NCBI RefSeq assembly: GCF_002838065.1
Contig: NZ_PIZU01000001.1
Coordinates: 124,001 to 188,000 of the forward strand
Length of the DNA: 64,000 bases
Source of the DNA: Mycobacterium hubeiense
GTDB taxonomy: Bacteria > Actinomycetota > Actinomycetes > Mycobacteriales > Mycobacteriaceae
Direction of reading: 5' to 3'
A model generated the notes under the pieces. The model saw only the letters and a list, made by a program, of their open reading frames with translations, was not told the DNA's origin and made no database searches. A program made the position numbers and the translations under genes. Position 1 is the first letter of the stretch. Each line of letters opens with the position of its first letter. Below are positions 26,858 through 36,178 of the stretch, in pieces.

Positions 26858-28138
26858 TCAGCCCGCCGCGGGCCTCGGCACATCGAACGGTGCGCCGAAA
26901 TCGGGCACCGTCCGGTAGCCGCGGGTGCGGGCCCGCGCCGCGTCGCGCCGGATCAGGGCGTTCAGGCCCGCGAAGGCGGCCTGATCCACCACGAACAGCG
27001 GGGTCAGCAGGCGGTTGTGAACGAAGCCGATCGACAGACCCGTCGATGGATCGGCCCAGCCCACCGATCCGCCCAGCCCGACATGGCCGAATCCCGCGCC
27101 GAACGGCAGCGTGTGATAGCCGAGATGGAATGCCAAGGGCACCAGTATGTTTCGGTCCGGCCGCAGGTCGCGCTTGCCGGTCAGGCCCGCAGCGGTCTCC
27201 TTGGACAGGAACTGGGTGCCGTCAATGCGTCCGCCGTTGGCGATCGCCCCGTACATCTTGGCCAGACCGCGGGCGGTGACCAGCCCGTTGGCCGCCGGGA
27301 TTTCGGCGTCCAGGAACGGGGTGTCGCCCTTGACAACGTCGAGTGCGCCGGGGAAGTACGTCGCGCCGAAGAACGCCGACAGCGGCAGCGCGGCGATCCG
27401 GGGCAGCACGCTGGGCAGAACGGAGCCGACCACCGGGACTTCGAGGGTGCCCTGCGGACCCAGGATCTCGGCCGGACGCGTCGGCGCCTCGGCCGGTGGG
27501 CGGCCCAGGTGAAGCCCGTCGGTGTTGAGCGGTTCGGCCAGCTCGGTACGGATCAGGTCGCGCATGCCCATCCCGGTCACCGCGCGGGCCAGGCCCGACA
27601 TCAGCCAGCCGTACGTCAGCGCGTGATACGCCGAGTGGCCGTAGAGCAGCCGGTTCACCGGTGCGGACGCGATCCGCTGCTCCATCACCAGGTGGTTCAT
27701 CAGGTCGGCCTTGCTGACCCCGTTGAGCTGGGACAGCCCGGCCCGATGCCGCATGACGTCGCGCACCGTGATGTCGGCCTTGCCGTTGGCGCCGAATTCG
27801 GGCCAGTAGTCGGCGACCGGGGTGTCGTAGTCGATCAGCCCGCGATCGACGAGGCGATGGATGATCGTGGACGCCATGCCCTTGGTCACCGAAAACACCA
27901 TGGCGCCGGTGTCCGCGGACCAGTGCTGCGTGCCCGCCCGGTCGGCGTAGCCTGTCCAGACGTCGACGACGGGTTCACCGTGCAGGTACACCGACAGCGC
28001 CCCGCCGCCGAACCGGCGACCCGGGAAGAGCTGGGCAAAGCTTCGCAGCGAGCAGGCGAAATTCGAATCCGCCGCCCCTTGAACACCGTGCGGGAGCGCC
28101 GCGCTGCGGTCCCGTGTGTGGACGTCCGTCACAGCCAT
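26858..28138 (-). CDS. lipL: Beta-lactamase-fold esterase/lipase (LipL)
   Basis: A 426-residue serine hydrolase of the class C beta-lactamase/EstB family. The SxxK nucleophile motif is Ser83-Val-Thr-Lys86 (VFSVTKG), the second motif Tyr-Gly-His-Ser lies in NRLLYGHSAYHAL, and GFGHVGLGGSVGWADP replaces the KTG box. M. tuberculosis LipL (Rv1497, 429 residues) has esterase activity and this architecture. No classical signal peptide is visible. It begins at ATG 28138 and is followed convergently by dodecin. Confidence 0.92.
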   Translation of the reverse strand: MAVTDVHTRDRSAALPHGVQGAADSNFACSLRSFAQLFPGRRFGGGALSVYLHGEPVVDVWTGYADRAGTQHWSADTGAMVFSVTKGMASTIIHRLVDRGLIDYDTPVADYWPEFGANGKADITVRDVMRHRAGLSQLNGVSKADLMNHLVMEQRIASAPVNRLLYGHSAYHALTYGWLMSGLARAVTGMGMRDLIRTELAEPLNTDGLHLGRPPAEAPTRPAEILGPQGTLEVPVVGSVLPSVLPRIAALPLSAFFGATYFPGALDVVKGDTPFLDAEIPAANGLVTARGLAKMYGAIANGGRIDGTQFLSKETAAGLTGKRDLRPDRNILVPLAFHLGYHTLPFGAGFGHVGLGGSVGWADPSTGLSIGFVHNRLLTPLFVVDQAAFAGLNALIRRDAARARTRGYRTVPDFGAPFDVPRPAAG

Positions 28139-28204
28139 GAATTTACCTGGAACCCCGGCTAATAAACCATGTGTTACCGATCTGTTAACGGCTAGCCTGG
28201 CTCG

Positions 28205-28531
28205 TTAGCCCATCGGCTGGTCATCGACCTTGACGTTGACGCGGACGTCTTCGCCCTCGACATTCGAAACAGTGGCGGTGACACCGATACGAGTGCCGTC
28301 AATGGCCGTGAGGATGCACCGCTGCGTTGCCCCGACCTTGGCCGGCACGCCGCCTTCGCACTCCACGCTGCGCGCCTTGGTGCCTGCGGCCGCCTCGAGC
28401 TTCTCCTTGGCGAACGACTGCAGCTGTTCCTTAGACATGGAGCGCTCGGTGCCGACCTCGACCTGACCGCTGCACCCTGCCGAGAACACCGTGGCCAGGG
28501 CGACGCCGACCATCAGCAGGCTTGTTCTCAC
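28205..28531 (-). CDS. DUF4333-domain lipoprotein
   Basis: A 108-residue precursor with a signal sequence (LLMVGVALATVF) and a lipobox ending SAGC, so Cys20 is the likely lipidated residue. The mature part is a single DUF4333 domain with two conserved cysteines, Cys58 and Cys72 (VECEGG, GATQRC), probably disulfide-bonded outside the membrane. Function is unknown. The start is GTG 28531. It is the last gene of the cassette that begins with the WXG100-like gene at 30791, 56 bases after the previous member, and is a paralogue of that member. Confidence 0.82.
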   Translation of the reverse strand: MRTSLLMVGVALATVFSAGCSGQVEVGTERSMSKEQLQSFAKEKLEAAAGTKARSVECEGGVPAKVGATQRCILTAIDGTRIGVTATVSNVEGEDVRVNVKVDDQPMG

Positions 28532-28587
28532 TTTGATGTCTGACGTGGAAATGGTTCTAGCCTCTCGAACTCGAAGGGGAGGATGGT

Positions 28588-28842
28588 TTACGCCATTGGC
28601 TTATCGTCGACTTCGGCGTCGAGCTTGAGATCCGTGCCGTCGACATTGGTGACGGTCACGGTCACACCGAGCTTGGTGGCGCCGACCGTCAGGACGCACC
28701 GTTGCGTCGCGCCGACTTCGGCGCGGATATTGCCGTTGCAGACGAGCGAATCGGCCTTGCGGCCAGCCATTGCTTCCAGCCGCTCCTTGACCCTGACCTC
28801 GAGTTGCGCCTTGGACATCTCAGCGGGTTGAGCCGCGTTCAT
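28588..28842 (-). CDS. DUF4333-domain protein lacking a signal peptide
   Basis: An 84-residue paralogue of the neighbouring lipoprotein. It keeps the two cysteines (Cys35 in LVCNGN, Cys49 in GATQRC) and the same ending DDKPMA versus DDQPMG, but has no signal peptide or lipobox. Unless export is by another route, it is cytosolic, where a structural disulfide would be unusual. The ATG overlaps the stop of the LpqN-like gene (ATGA). Confidence 0.75.
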   Translation of the reverse strand: MNAAQPAEMSKAQLEVRVKERLEAMAGRKADSLVCNGNIRAEVGATQRCVLTVGATKLGVTVTVTNVDGTDLKLDAEVDDKPMA

Positions 28843-29348
28843 GGCGTCCCTCCTGCGGACGAATTCCAGGTAGATGACAAGGACTCTACGAACTCTGCCA
28901 GTTCACCCTTCGCGGCAGGATAGACGTCTGCGGGTGCACTCAACACCGTCTGCATCAGGTAATCGCCGCTCCCCTCCGTCGGCACAGCCGTCAAGAACTG
29001 CGCCTGCATCACCTCGACGTCCCCACCGTCGAGCGTGAGGGTGAATCGCAGCTCCTGTGCATGCTGGCGCGGTGGTGTGTCGGACAGCCTGGCCTCGCGC
29101 ATCACGGCAAGTTGCTTGGTCCGCCCAGCTAGTCGTCGGCGGTACGCTGCGGCAAATCTCGGCAGATCGGCGTTGCGCACCCGTTGTTCGGACACCGTGA
29201 TGTTGGTGGTGAAGGGCCTGGCCAAGTCGGCTTGTCGCAGCAGTACTAATGAGGCACCGTCCTCGTGCACCGCACTGGGATCGGTCGAGATCCAGCCGTC
29301 AGGAACACGCGCCTGAAACGAAAAGCCTTGGTACGCCACAGGACCCAC
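28839..29348 (-). CDS. LpqN/DUF1795-like protein without lipobox
   Basis: A 169-residue protein starting at GTG 29348 directly after the preceding stop codon. The opening YQGFSFQARVPDGWISTDPS and the later VEVMQAQFLTAVPTEGSGDYLMQTVLSAPAD follow the DcrB/LpqN-type alpha-beta pattern. Unlike LpqN or LpqT it has no signal peptide. Members of related DUF1795 families often act as immunity or accessory proteins of secretion systems (inference). It is translationally coupled on both sides. Confidence 0.65.
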   Translation of the reverse strand: MGPVAYQGFSFQARVPDGWISTDPSAVHEDGASLVLLRQADLARPFTTNITVSEQRVRNADLPRFAAAYRRRLAGRTKQLAVMREARLSDTPPRQHAQELRFTLTLDGGDVEVMQAQFLTAVPTEGSGDYLMQTVLSAPADVYPAAKGELAEFVESLSSTWNSSAGGTP

Positions 29349-30476
29349 CTAGAACCCGAAGAACGACTTGACGCCGTTCTTCACGCTGTCGACGACCTTG
29401 TCAGGGTCGATCTCGACGCCGCCCGAGTATTTTCCTCCGAGTCCCCACGCGGCACCCAACTCACCACCAATTTTGAGCTTGCCGTCTTCGACGGTGAAGT
29501 TGGCGTCCGCGGCGAATCCAGCGCCGGCCCAGCCCTCGACGCCTCCTTCGACCCCGACGCCCGCGATATCAGCGCTGCCATCGAGGGTGACCTTGCCGCC
29601 TGCGAACGCTTCGGCGCCGATATCCAGCCCGTTCTTGCCGATGTTTGCATTCACGTCTGCGGTGGCCTCCAACGCAGCGCGGGCATTGCCGCCCAGCGCC
29701 GCGGGTCCCCATTCGACGGTTCCGCCCATCTCACCACCAACGACCGTCAGACCGGCGTTTGCACCGGCGGAGAGCCCATCAGACGACAAATCCCAGTCAG
29801 CGTCCGCCCCGACGCTGAGCGCCTCGGCACCGATCGACCCTTCAGCGACGATGCCGTTGTCGAATTCGTGCTTGCCGCTCCATTCGTCTTCCCACGCAGA
29901 CCACTTGCCGTCCTTCTTGATCTCCTCCCAGACGTCGCCGAAGAACTCCTTGACGGGGTCGGTGTCCTTAGCTGCGGTGCGTACTTCTTTGCCGATGATG
30001 GAGCCTGTCAGCAGGTCGTCGGTCCGGCCCGCGGCCTCGCGCACTAGGTCGACACTGACCTGGGTTGAGTTGAGCGCCGCAGGCATCAGCATCCTGTATG
30101 GCAAGGGCAGCGCGTTCAGGTTTGCGGGCGGAAGAGCCCTGCCGCTTACGGGGTCGATAGTGATGCCCCAGCGGGCCGCGTTGGCCCGCACGATCGCCAA
30201 TTGCTGTTTGATGTGGACCACTTCGTTCGCGGCTGTTCTCGCCGCCGTCGCGATCCGGGCGGCATCCGCGCCGTGGTCGTCGAGCGCAGTGCGTCGCGTC
30301 AAAGTTGCCTGCGCCGCCGCCTGCGACGCGCTGCCTTCCCAGCTATTGAACGCCATAAGCGCTCCCAGTGCGCCGCTGGTCTGGTAAGCCGACTGCGCGC
30401 GAGCCGTGCTGGCCTGTCCGACGGCGAGCACCGCATTAGGATCCCACCGATCGATGTCGGCGATTGTCAGCGTCAC
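29349..30476 (-). CDS. WXG-headed protein with Gly/Ala-rich beta-repeat C-terminus, putative type VII substrate
   Basis: A 375-residue protein from GTG 30476, three bases after the WXG100-like gene. The N-terminal 105 residues are helical with Trp46-Glu-Gly48 in FNSWEGSASQ, as in WXG100/Esp proteins. A linker (110-200) contains a charged patch KKDGKWSAWEDEW. Residues 205-355 alternate small and polar residues with frequent Gly and Asp (GAEALSVGADADWDLSSDG, GGKVTLDGSADIAGVG), suggesting a regular beta structure. It ends VKNGVKSFFGF. It is not a PE/PPE protein and carries no recognised toxin motif. Secretion is inferred from context. Confidence 0.7.
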   Translation of the reverse strand: MTLTIADIDRWDPNAVLAVGQASTARAQSAYQTSGALGALMAFNSWEGSASQAAAQATLTRRTALDDHGADAARIATAARTAANEVVHIKQQLAIVRANAARWGITIDPVSGRALPPANLNALPLPYRMLMPAALNSTQVSVDLVREAAGRTDDLLTGSIIGKEVRTAAKDTDPVKEFFGDVWEEIKKDGKWSAWEDEWSGKHEFDNGIVAEGSIGAEALSVGADADWDLSSDGLSAGANAGLTVVGGEMGGTVEWGPAALGGNARAALEATADVNANIGKNGLDIGAEAFAGGKVTLDGSADIAGVGVEGGVEGWAGAGFAADANFTVEDGKLKIGGELGAAWGLGGKYSGGVEIDPDKVVDSVKNGVKSFFGF

Positions 30477-30479
30477 GGA

Positions 30480-30791
30480 TCAGTTCCCGCTCGACGCGAT
30501 GGCTTGGCCGGCGGCCCTGATCTTGTCGGCCGCTTCCGCGTCGGCGCGTCGATACCGGTTCGCTGCCTCAACGAACTTTGCGCCGTGGGCGGTCAGGTCG
30601 GCGTGTAACGTTCGAGTAGCGTCCGACCAGCTGGCCGCCTTGCGTGTCATCGCGGTGGCGGAATTTCCAACCCACCCGCCCAAAGATGCAGCGATGCTGC
30701 CATCACTGCTGGAGAATTGCGTGCGCAGGCTCTCGGCCGCCCGGTTGATCTCCACGCCCGACTGGTGGACGTGTTCCGGGTTGACCTTCAT
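30480..30791 (-). CDS. WXG100/EspC-like small protein with YxxxD export signal
   Basis: A 103-residue helical hairpin protein. The turn is GGWVGNSATAM with Trp40-Val-Gly42, and the C-terminal helix has Tyr80-Arg-Arg-Ala-Asp84, matching the YxxxD/E type VII secretion signal. It has a strong ribosome binding site (AGGGAGG, 6 bases before ATG 30791), making it the first gene of the five-gene cassette. It probably pairs with the WXG-headed protein encoded next. No ESX machinery gene is nearby, so an ESX system elsewhere would be needed. Confidence 0.8.
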   Translation of the reverse strand: MKVNPEHVHQSGVEINRAAESLRTQFSSSDGSIAASLGGWVGNSATAMTRKAASWSDATRTLHADLTAHGAKFVEAANRYRRADAEAADKIRAAGQAIASSGN

Positions 30792-30873
30792 TCGAGCCTC
30801 CCTATGGTGCGCCGCATAATAAGTTTGCTGGGATTATCGTAAGGGACCCTGGGCTCAGCATCCTGCACTAGTT

Positions 30874-31848
30874 TCAGTCGGCGGCGTCCAGGATCTTCTG
30901 TGCGGCCAGTGCTGGTGTCAGTTCGCCGTCGCGCACCTGGCGTTCCACCTCGGCGCGGATCTTGCGGACCTGTGGATGGGACAACACGCGGTCGAGCACC
31001 GCGTCGCGGACCATCGACCACGTCCAGTCAACCTGCTGAGCGCGGCGACGCGCCTCGAACTCCCCCGCGTCAGTAAGCACCTGACGGTGTTTGAGCACCG
31101 TGTCCCACAACTCCGCCAGGCCGGTTCCTTCCAGCGCACTCATGGTGAGAACAGGTGGGCGCCAGAGTGTTTCACGGGGATAGATGAGACGGATGGCACC
31201 GGACAGTTCACGGGCCGCCTTCTTGGCCTCTATTGCGTGCTCCCCGTCGGCCTTGTTGACCACCACGATGTCGGCGAGTTCGAGAACGCCTTTCTTGATG
31301 CCCTGCAACTGATCCCCGGTGCGGGCCAAGGTCAGGAACACGAACGTGTCGACCATATTGGAGACGGCCACCTCGGACTGTCCGACGCCGACGGTCTCGA
31401 CGAGGATCACGTCGAAGCCGGCCGCTTCGAGCAGCACGATGGTTTCACGGGTGGCCTTCGCGACCCCGCCCAGCGTGCCGGACGTCGGCGACGGCCGGAT
31501 GTAGGCGTCCGGGTGCACGGCCAACTTGGCCATCCGGGTCTTGTCGCCCAGGATGGAGCCGCCGGTCCGCGTCGACGACGGGTCGACAGCCAGCACCGCG
31601 ACGCGGTGGCCCTGCTCGATCAGATACATCCCGAGCGCCTCGATCGTGGTGGACTTCCCCACTCCCGGCACCCCGGTGATACCGACGTGAAATGCGTTGC
31701 CGGCGTCGTGCATCAGCTCGAGCAGCAGCTGCTGGGCCTGTTCGCGGTGATCGGTCCGGGTCGACTCGACCAACGTGATCGCCCTCGCCAGCGCGGCGCG
31801 GTCGCCGCTGCGCACTGCCGCGGCGAGGTTGGCCACCGAACTCGCCAT
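30874..31848 (-). CDS. meaB: Methylmalonyl-CoA mutase chaperone GTPase MeaB (ArgK-like)
   Basis: A 324-residue G3E GTPase. Walker A is GVPGVGKS at 59-66, followed by LAVDPSS, ILVETVGVGQSE (switch II) and VVNKADG for guanine specificity; the C-terminal dimerisation helices are intact. It loads and protects the B12 cofactor of the mutase encoded directly upstream on the same strand. In H37Rv I recall mazEF4 between these genes; here there is only a 105-base gap with no open frame. Confidence 0.95.
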   Translation of the reverse strand: MASSVANLAAAVRSGDRAALARAITLVESTRTDHREQAQQLLLELMHDAGNAFHVGITGVPGVGKSTTIEALGMYLIEQGHRVAVLAVDPSSTRTGGSILGDKTRMAKLAVHPDAYIRPSPTSGTLGGVAKATRETIVLLEAAGFDVILVETVGVGQSEVAVSNMVDTFVFLTLARTGDQLQGIKKGVLELADIVVVNKADGEHAIEAKKAARELSGAIRLIYPRETLWRPPVLTMSALEGTGLAELWDTVLKHRQVLTDAGEFEARRRAQQVDWTWSMVRDAVLDRVLSHPQVRKIRAEVERQVRDGELTPALAAQKILDAAD

Positions 31849-31953
31849 CTAGTACCCGTCTCCCCTGCTCGTCACCGAGATTGCAGCCACGCAGCAGAAG
31901 GTCGAGTGACGTCCTGCTGGAATGCAATTTCGGGGCATCAAAGGTCCGAGCAG

Positions 31954-34182
31954 TCAGCTCAGGTCGTAGCCCAGCCGCTCGGCCAGCTTGTGCAGCAAGC
32001 CGATTGCGGCGTCGGCGATCACCGTGCCGGGCGGGAAGATCGCCGTCGCGCCGGCGGCATAGAGCTCGTCGAAGTCGCCGGGCGGGATGACACCGCCGAC
32101 CACGATCATGATGTCGGGCCGCCCGACCTCGGCCAGCGCCTCCCGCAGCGCCGGCACCAGTGTCAGGTGACCGGCGGCCAGCGACGACACCCCCACCACG
32201 TGCACATCGTTGTCGGCAGCTTGGCGCGCGACCTCCTCGGGCGTGGAGAACAACGAGCCCACGTCGACGTCAAAACCGATGTCGGCGAAGGCCGTTGCGA
32301 TCACCTTCTGACCGCGGTCGTGCCCGTCCTGGCCCATCTTGGCGACCAGGATGCGGGGCCGACGGCCGTCGGCTTCGGCGAACTTCTCGACCAGCTCGGT
32401 AGCGCTCGCGATGTTGCTCACCTTTCCGACTTCGTCGCGGTAGACCCCGGCGATGGTACGGATCTCGGCCTGGTGGCGGCCCCAAACCCGCTCGAGCGCA
32501 TCGGAGATTTCGCCGACGGTGGCCTTCGCGCGTGCGGCGTCGATGGCCAGTTCGAGCAGGTTGCCGTTGTCCCGGGACTCGGCGGCCCGGCTCAACGCGG
32601 CCAGCGCGGAATCGACGGCTTCCGCATCCCGATCGGCGCGCAGCTGCTGCAGTTTGGCGAGCTGCTCGGCGCGCACCCGGCTGTTGTCGACCTTGAGCAC
32701 CTCGATCTCCTGATCCTCATCGACTTGGTACTTGTTCACGCCGATGACGGTCTGCTGACCGGAGTCGATACGGGCCTGGGTGCGGGCGGCGGCCTCCTCG
32801 ATGCGCAGCTTGGGGATGCCGTCGTCGATGGCCTGGGCCATGCCGCCGTGCTCATCGACCTCACGCAGATGCGCGCGCACCTTCTCGGCGAGCTGATAGG
32901 TCAGCCACTCCACGTAATACGACCCACCCCACGGGTCGATCGGCCGGGTGGTGCCGGACTCCTGCTGCAGCAGCAGCTGCGTGTTGCGGGCGATGCGGGC
33001 CGAGAAGTCGGTGGGCAACGCCAACGCTTCGTCCAGCGCGTTGGTGTGCAGCGACTGGGTGTGGCCCTGAGTGGCGGCCATCGCCTCGATGCACGTACGG
33101 GCGACATTGTTGAACGGGTCCTGTGCGGTCAGCGACCAGCCCGAGGTCTGCGAATGTGTGCGCAGCGACAGGGATTTGGGATCCTTGGCGTCGAACTGGG
33201 CGACCAGTTCGCTCCACAGCAGCCGGCCGGCGCGCAGCTTGGCCACCTCCATGAAGAAGTTCATCCCGATGCCCCAGAAGAAGGACAGCCGCGGCGCGAA
33301 CTTGTCGATGTCCAACCCGGCGGCCAGCCCGGCCTTGATGTACTCGACACCGTCGGCCAGGGTGTAGGCCAGCTCCAGATCCGCTGTGGCACCGGCTTCC
33401 TGGATGTGATAGCCCGAGATGGAGATCGAGTTGAACTTCGGCATCTTGGCGCTGGTGTAGGCGAAGATGTCCGAGATGATCCGCATCGACTCCTTGGGCG
33501 GATAGATGTAGGTGTTGCGGACCATGAACTCTTTGAGGATGTCGTTCTGAATGGTCCCGGCGAGCTTCTCCGGCGGCACGCCCTGCTCTTCGGCGGCCAC
33601 CACATAGAGCGCCAGAACGGGCAGCACCGCGCCGTTCATGGTCATCGACACCGACACACTGCCCAGGTCGATGCCGTCGAACAGCTGGCGCATGTCCAGG
33701 ATGGAATCGATTGCCACCCCGGCCATTCCGACGTCACCTTGCACCCTCGGGTGATCGGAGTCGTAGCCACGGTGGGTGGCCAGGTCGAACGCCACGGAAA
33801 GGCCCTTCTGACCGGCGGCGAGATTGCGGCGATAAAACGCGTTGGACTCGGCGGCCGTAGAGAAGCCCGCGTACTGGCGGATGGTCCACGGCTGGTTCAC
33901 GTACATCGTCGGGTAGGGCCCGCGCACGTACGGTGCCGCGCCGGGGAAGCTGTCAAGCGGATACCCCGCTTGCACCGCCGCGTCGCGGTCGGCGCCGATG
34001 TAGACCGGCTTGACGTTAATGCCCTCGGGGGTGCTCCAGTCAAGCTGATCGGGGGTGTACCCGTGCGCGGTGGCCGCCTCGGCGACGTGCTTGGTGACGG
34101 CGGCTTCGGTGGGCGCCTCACCGGTCTTGTCACCGTGCAGTGGAACATCGGCGAAGCTGCCGATTCCGGTCGATACCGTCAT
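31954..34182 (-). CDS. mutB: Methylmalonyl-CoA mutase, large (catalytic) subunit
   Basis: A 742-residue protein with the CoA-binding TIM barrel ([23 protein letters not shown] block, [16 protein letters not shown]) and the C-terminal B12 domain. The adenosylcobalamin motif DGHDRG at 619-624 supplies His621 as lower axial ligand, with SSLAAGHL and [11 protein letters not shown] completing the fold. It interconverts (R)-methylmalonyl-CoA and succinyl-CoA in propionate metabolism. ATG 34182 follows the mutA stop by 2 bases. Confidence 0.97.
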   Translation of the reverse strand: MTVSTGIGSFADVPLHGDKTGEAPTEAAVTKHVAEAATAHGYTPDQLDWSTPEGINVKPVYIGADRDAAVQAGYPLDSFPGAAPYVRGPYPTMYVNQPWTIRQYAGFSTAAESNAFYRRNLAAGQKGLSVAFDLATHRGYDSDHPRVQGDVGMAGVAIDSILDMRQLFDGIDLGSVSVSMTMNGAVLPVLALYVVAAEEQGVPPEKLAGTIQNDILKEFMVRNTYIYPPKESMRIISDIFAYTSAKMPKFNSISISGYHIQEAGATADLELAYTLADGVEYIKAGLAAGLDIDKFAPRLSFFWGIGMNFFMEVAKLRAGRLLWSELVAQFDAKDPKSLSLRTHSQTSGWSLTAQDPFNNVARTCIEAMAATQGHTQSLHTNALDEALALPTDFSARIARNTQLLLQQESGTTRPIDPWGGSYYVEWLTYQLAEKVRAHLREVDEHGGMAQAIDDGIPKLRIEEAAARTQARIDSGQQTVIGVNKYQVDEDQEIEVLKVDNSRVRAEQLAKLQQLRADRDAEAVDSALAALSRAAESRDNGNLLELAIDAARAKATVGEISDALERVWGRHQAEIRTIAGVYRDEVGKVSNIASATELVEKFAEADGRRPRILVAKMGQDGHDRGQKVIATAFADIGFDVDVGSLFSTPEEVARQAADNDVHVVGVSSLAAGHLTLVPALREALAEVGRPDIMIVVGGVIPPGDFDELYAAGATAIFPPGTVIADAAIGLLHKLAERLGYDLS

Positions 34183-34184
34183 GG

Positions 34185-36041
34185 TCAGGCCCCCAATCTG
34201 GTCAGCAGGGACGAAAGCGCTTCGACCGCATTGATTTTCGCGGTCAGGTAGGCATCGGGCTTTGGCGACGCGTCAGCGACGGCTTTCTCCGGCCCGGCGA
34301 GGTAGATGTGCGAGACACCGGCCTGGCGTGCCGCGTCGACGACGGCCGCGGAGTCGGTGCCGTACCGAGCGTCGGTGCCGCAGATCACCGCGACGGGTGG
34401 CGAGCCGGCATCCGAAACCGCTTGGGCGACAGAGGCGGCATCCACAGTGCCGGGATTGACCGCTTCAATACCACCGGACGCCAAGAGGTTGGTGGCGAAG
34501 GTGGCGCGGATGTTGTGCTCGGCCAGCGGGCCGAGTGGCAGCAGCAATGCCCGCGGCCTCGCCCCGGTTTTCGCCAGAAACGCATCGGAGCGGTCCCGCA
34601 GCGCCTCGAACGCAGCGCCGTAACGGACCACCCCTTCGAGCGGATCGCCTGGCGGCAGCGGCGGTTCCGCGAGATTCGGGTATTCGTTGACGCCGGTGAG
34701 CGCGGTGCGCCGGTGTGCGATGTCATCGCTGCGGCGGCCCGCCACCTCGGCGATCTGCTCGGTGACGTAGGCGCGGGCGGCGTCAAATCCGCCCCGCGAC
34801 TCGATGTCCTGGAAATGCCGCCACGCCTGCTCGGCGAGCTGACGGGTGAGATCCTCGACGTACCAGGATCCGCCAGCCGGGTCGAGCACCTGCCCGAGGT
34901 GGGACTCCTCCAGTAGCAGCAGCTGCGTATTACGTGCGATGCGCCGCGCAAAAGTCGTTGAGAAGCCGGGCATTCCGCCGTCGATGGCGACGTCAAACGG
35001 ATGCACCAGCACGGTGTCGGCGCCGCCGACGCCGGCGGAGAACGCGGCCAGCGTGGTGCGCAGCATGTTCACCCAGGGGTCGCGTTGCGTCATCATCGGC
35101 AGCGAGGTGACGACGTGCACGGGGGCTGCGCCGGCGTCCGGCTCACCGACCACCTCGGCGACCCGAGCCCACAATTGGCGCGCCGCACGCAGTTTCGCGA
35201 TGGCCACGAACTGGTCGTCATCAGCGGCGAAGCGGAAGCTGATCTGGCGCAACGCATTTGCCACAGAGACGTCACTGTCACCGAGCAGCCGAAGGTATTC
35301 GACCGCGGCGGCCACGCTCGCCCCGAGTTCCCATGACGCGCTGGCACCGCGATTGTGGAATGCGGGACCGTCGACGGTGATCGCGCGCACGCCGCCGTCG
35401 TAGCCGGTGACCTTCGCGACGGTGGCCACCACGTCGGCCGTGCTCGGCGCGGATTTGCCGCTCAGCGGCGCGGTCAGCGGGTCGGCGCCCAGATCCACCG
35501 ACAGCCGCGAGCGCTGGTCGTCGTCCAGACCGGTCAACAGCGGCAGCAGTGCGTCGGCGGCGGCGACGTAGTCCTCACCGGCATCCAGGGTCAGCGGGAC
35601 CAGATCGACAAACACCCCGTCGAGCACGCGATCCACTTCACTAGCCGCGACTCCCCCGTCGCCGATCCGCAGCACGAGCGCGCTCACGCCCTCTGTGAGT
35701 GCCAGCAGCACTGCTCCGTTCACGGTGGACGCATCGGCTTCGGGGTCGAAGGGGAACGCCTCGGCCACTTTCCAACCGGACTTGACGTCACGAAGCGCGT
35801 CGCCACCGCGGACATACGGCCACTGCCCGGGCAGCGGCGGTTCGGGCAGGGAATCCAGGCTGGTGTAGAGCGGCCGGATCGGAAAGCCGTCGTAGGTGGG
35901 CGAATCCAGCAGCCGTTCGGGCTCGTCGGGTAGCTCTGTGGGGTCGCGCCGGGTGCTCTTCGCCAGCACTCCGGCGACCGCGGAGCGCCATTGCTCGCGA
36001 GCCGATTCGACCGCACTGGACCCCTGTACCGACACCCGCAT
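34185..36041 (-). CDS. mutA: Methylmalonyl-CoA mutase, small subunit
   Basis: A 618-residue paralogue of MutB that forms the heterodimer. The barrel part is recognisable ([58 protein letters not shown]). The C-terminal domain ([21 protein letters not shown]) lacks the DxHxxG motif, as expected for the non-catalytic subunit. It is first in the mutA-mutB-meaB order. An unspecific 137-base gap separates it from the divergent DedA-like gene. Confidence 0.96.
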   Translation of the reverse strand: MRVSVQGSSAVESAREQWRSAVAGVLAKSTRRDPTELPDEPERLLDSPTYDGFPIRPLYTSLDSLPEPPLPGQWPYVRGGDALRDVKSGWKVAEAFPFDPEADASTVNGAVLLALTEGVSALVLRIGDGGVAASEVDRVLDGVFVDLVPLTLDAGEDYVAAADALLPLLTGLDDDQRSRLSVDLGADPLTAPLSGKSAPSTADVVATVAKVTGYDGGVRAITVDGPAFHNRGASASWELGASVAAAVEYLRLLGDSDVSVANALRQISFRFAADDDQFVAIAKLRAARQLWARVAEVVGEPDAGAAPVHVVTSLPMMTQRDPWVNMLRTTLAAFSAGVGGADTVLVHPFDVAIDGGMPGFSTTFARRIARNTQLLLLEESHLGQVLDPAGGSWYVEDLTRQLAEQAWRHFQDIESRGGFDAARAYVTEQIAEVAGRRSDDIAHRRTALTGVNEYPNLAEPPLPPGDPLEGVVRYGAAFEALRDRSDAFLAKTGARPRALLLPLGPLAEHNIRATFATNLLASGGIEAVNPGTVDAASVAQAVSDAGSPPVAVICGTDARYGTDSAAVVDAARQAGVSHIYLAGPEKAVADASPKPDAYLTAKINAVEALSSLLTRLGA

Positions 36042-36164
36042 CTCCTGTTGTCGCAGCGTGTGACCTACTACCTGCCCATCAGGCTAAATGATCGCGGTCA
36101 CCGCGGTTTCTGCTGGGCAGCCGACTCGCGAACGCGCTGAAAGCTGTTAGTCGTCGCCGACCCG

Positions 36165-36170
36165 TAGGCT
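36165..36170 (+). promoter_or_regulatory. Candidate -10 element (TAGGCT)
   Basis: TAGGCT fits TANNNT and ends 8 bases before the GTG start at 36179, consistent with leaderless transcription of the membrane-protein gene. Confidence 0.35.
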
Positions 36171-36178
36171 GGTTAATC

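Noticed and set aside
28186..28206. Weak GGCTA/TAGCC hairpin before the lipoprotein stop as a terminator
   Set aside because: Only five base pairs with a long loop; not distinguishable from chance at this GC content.
30976..34251. A 1091-codon open frame on the plus strand
   Set aside because: It is antisense to meaB and mutB, whose products are unmistakable, and reads as His/Arg/Gln/Val-rich low-complexity sequence typical of a GC-skewed shadow frame.
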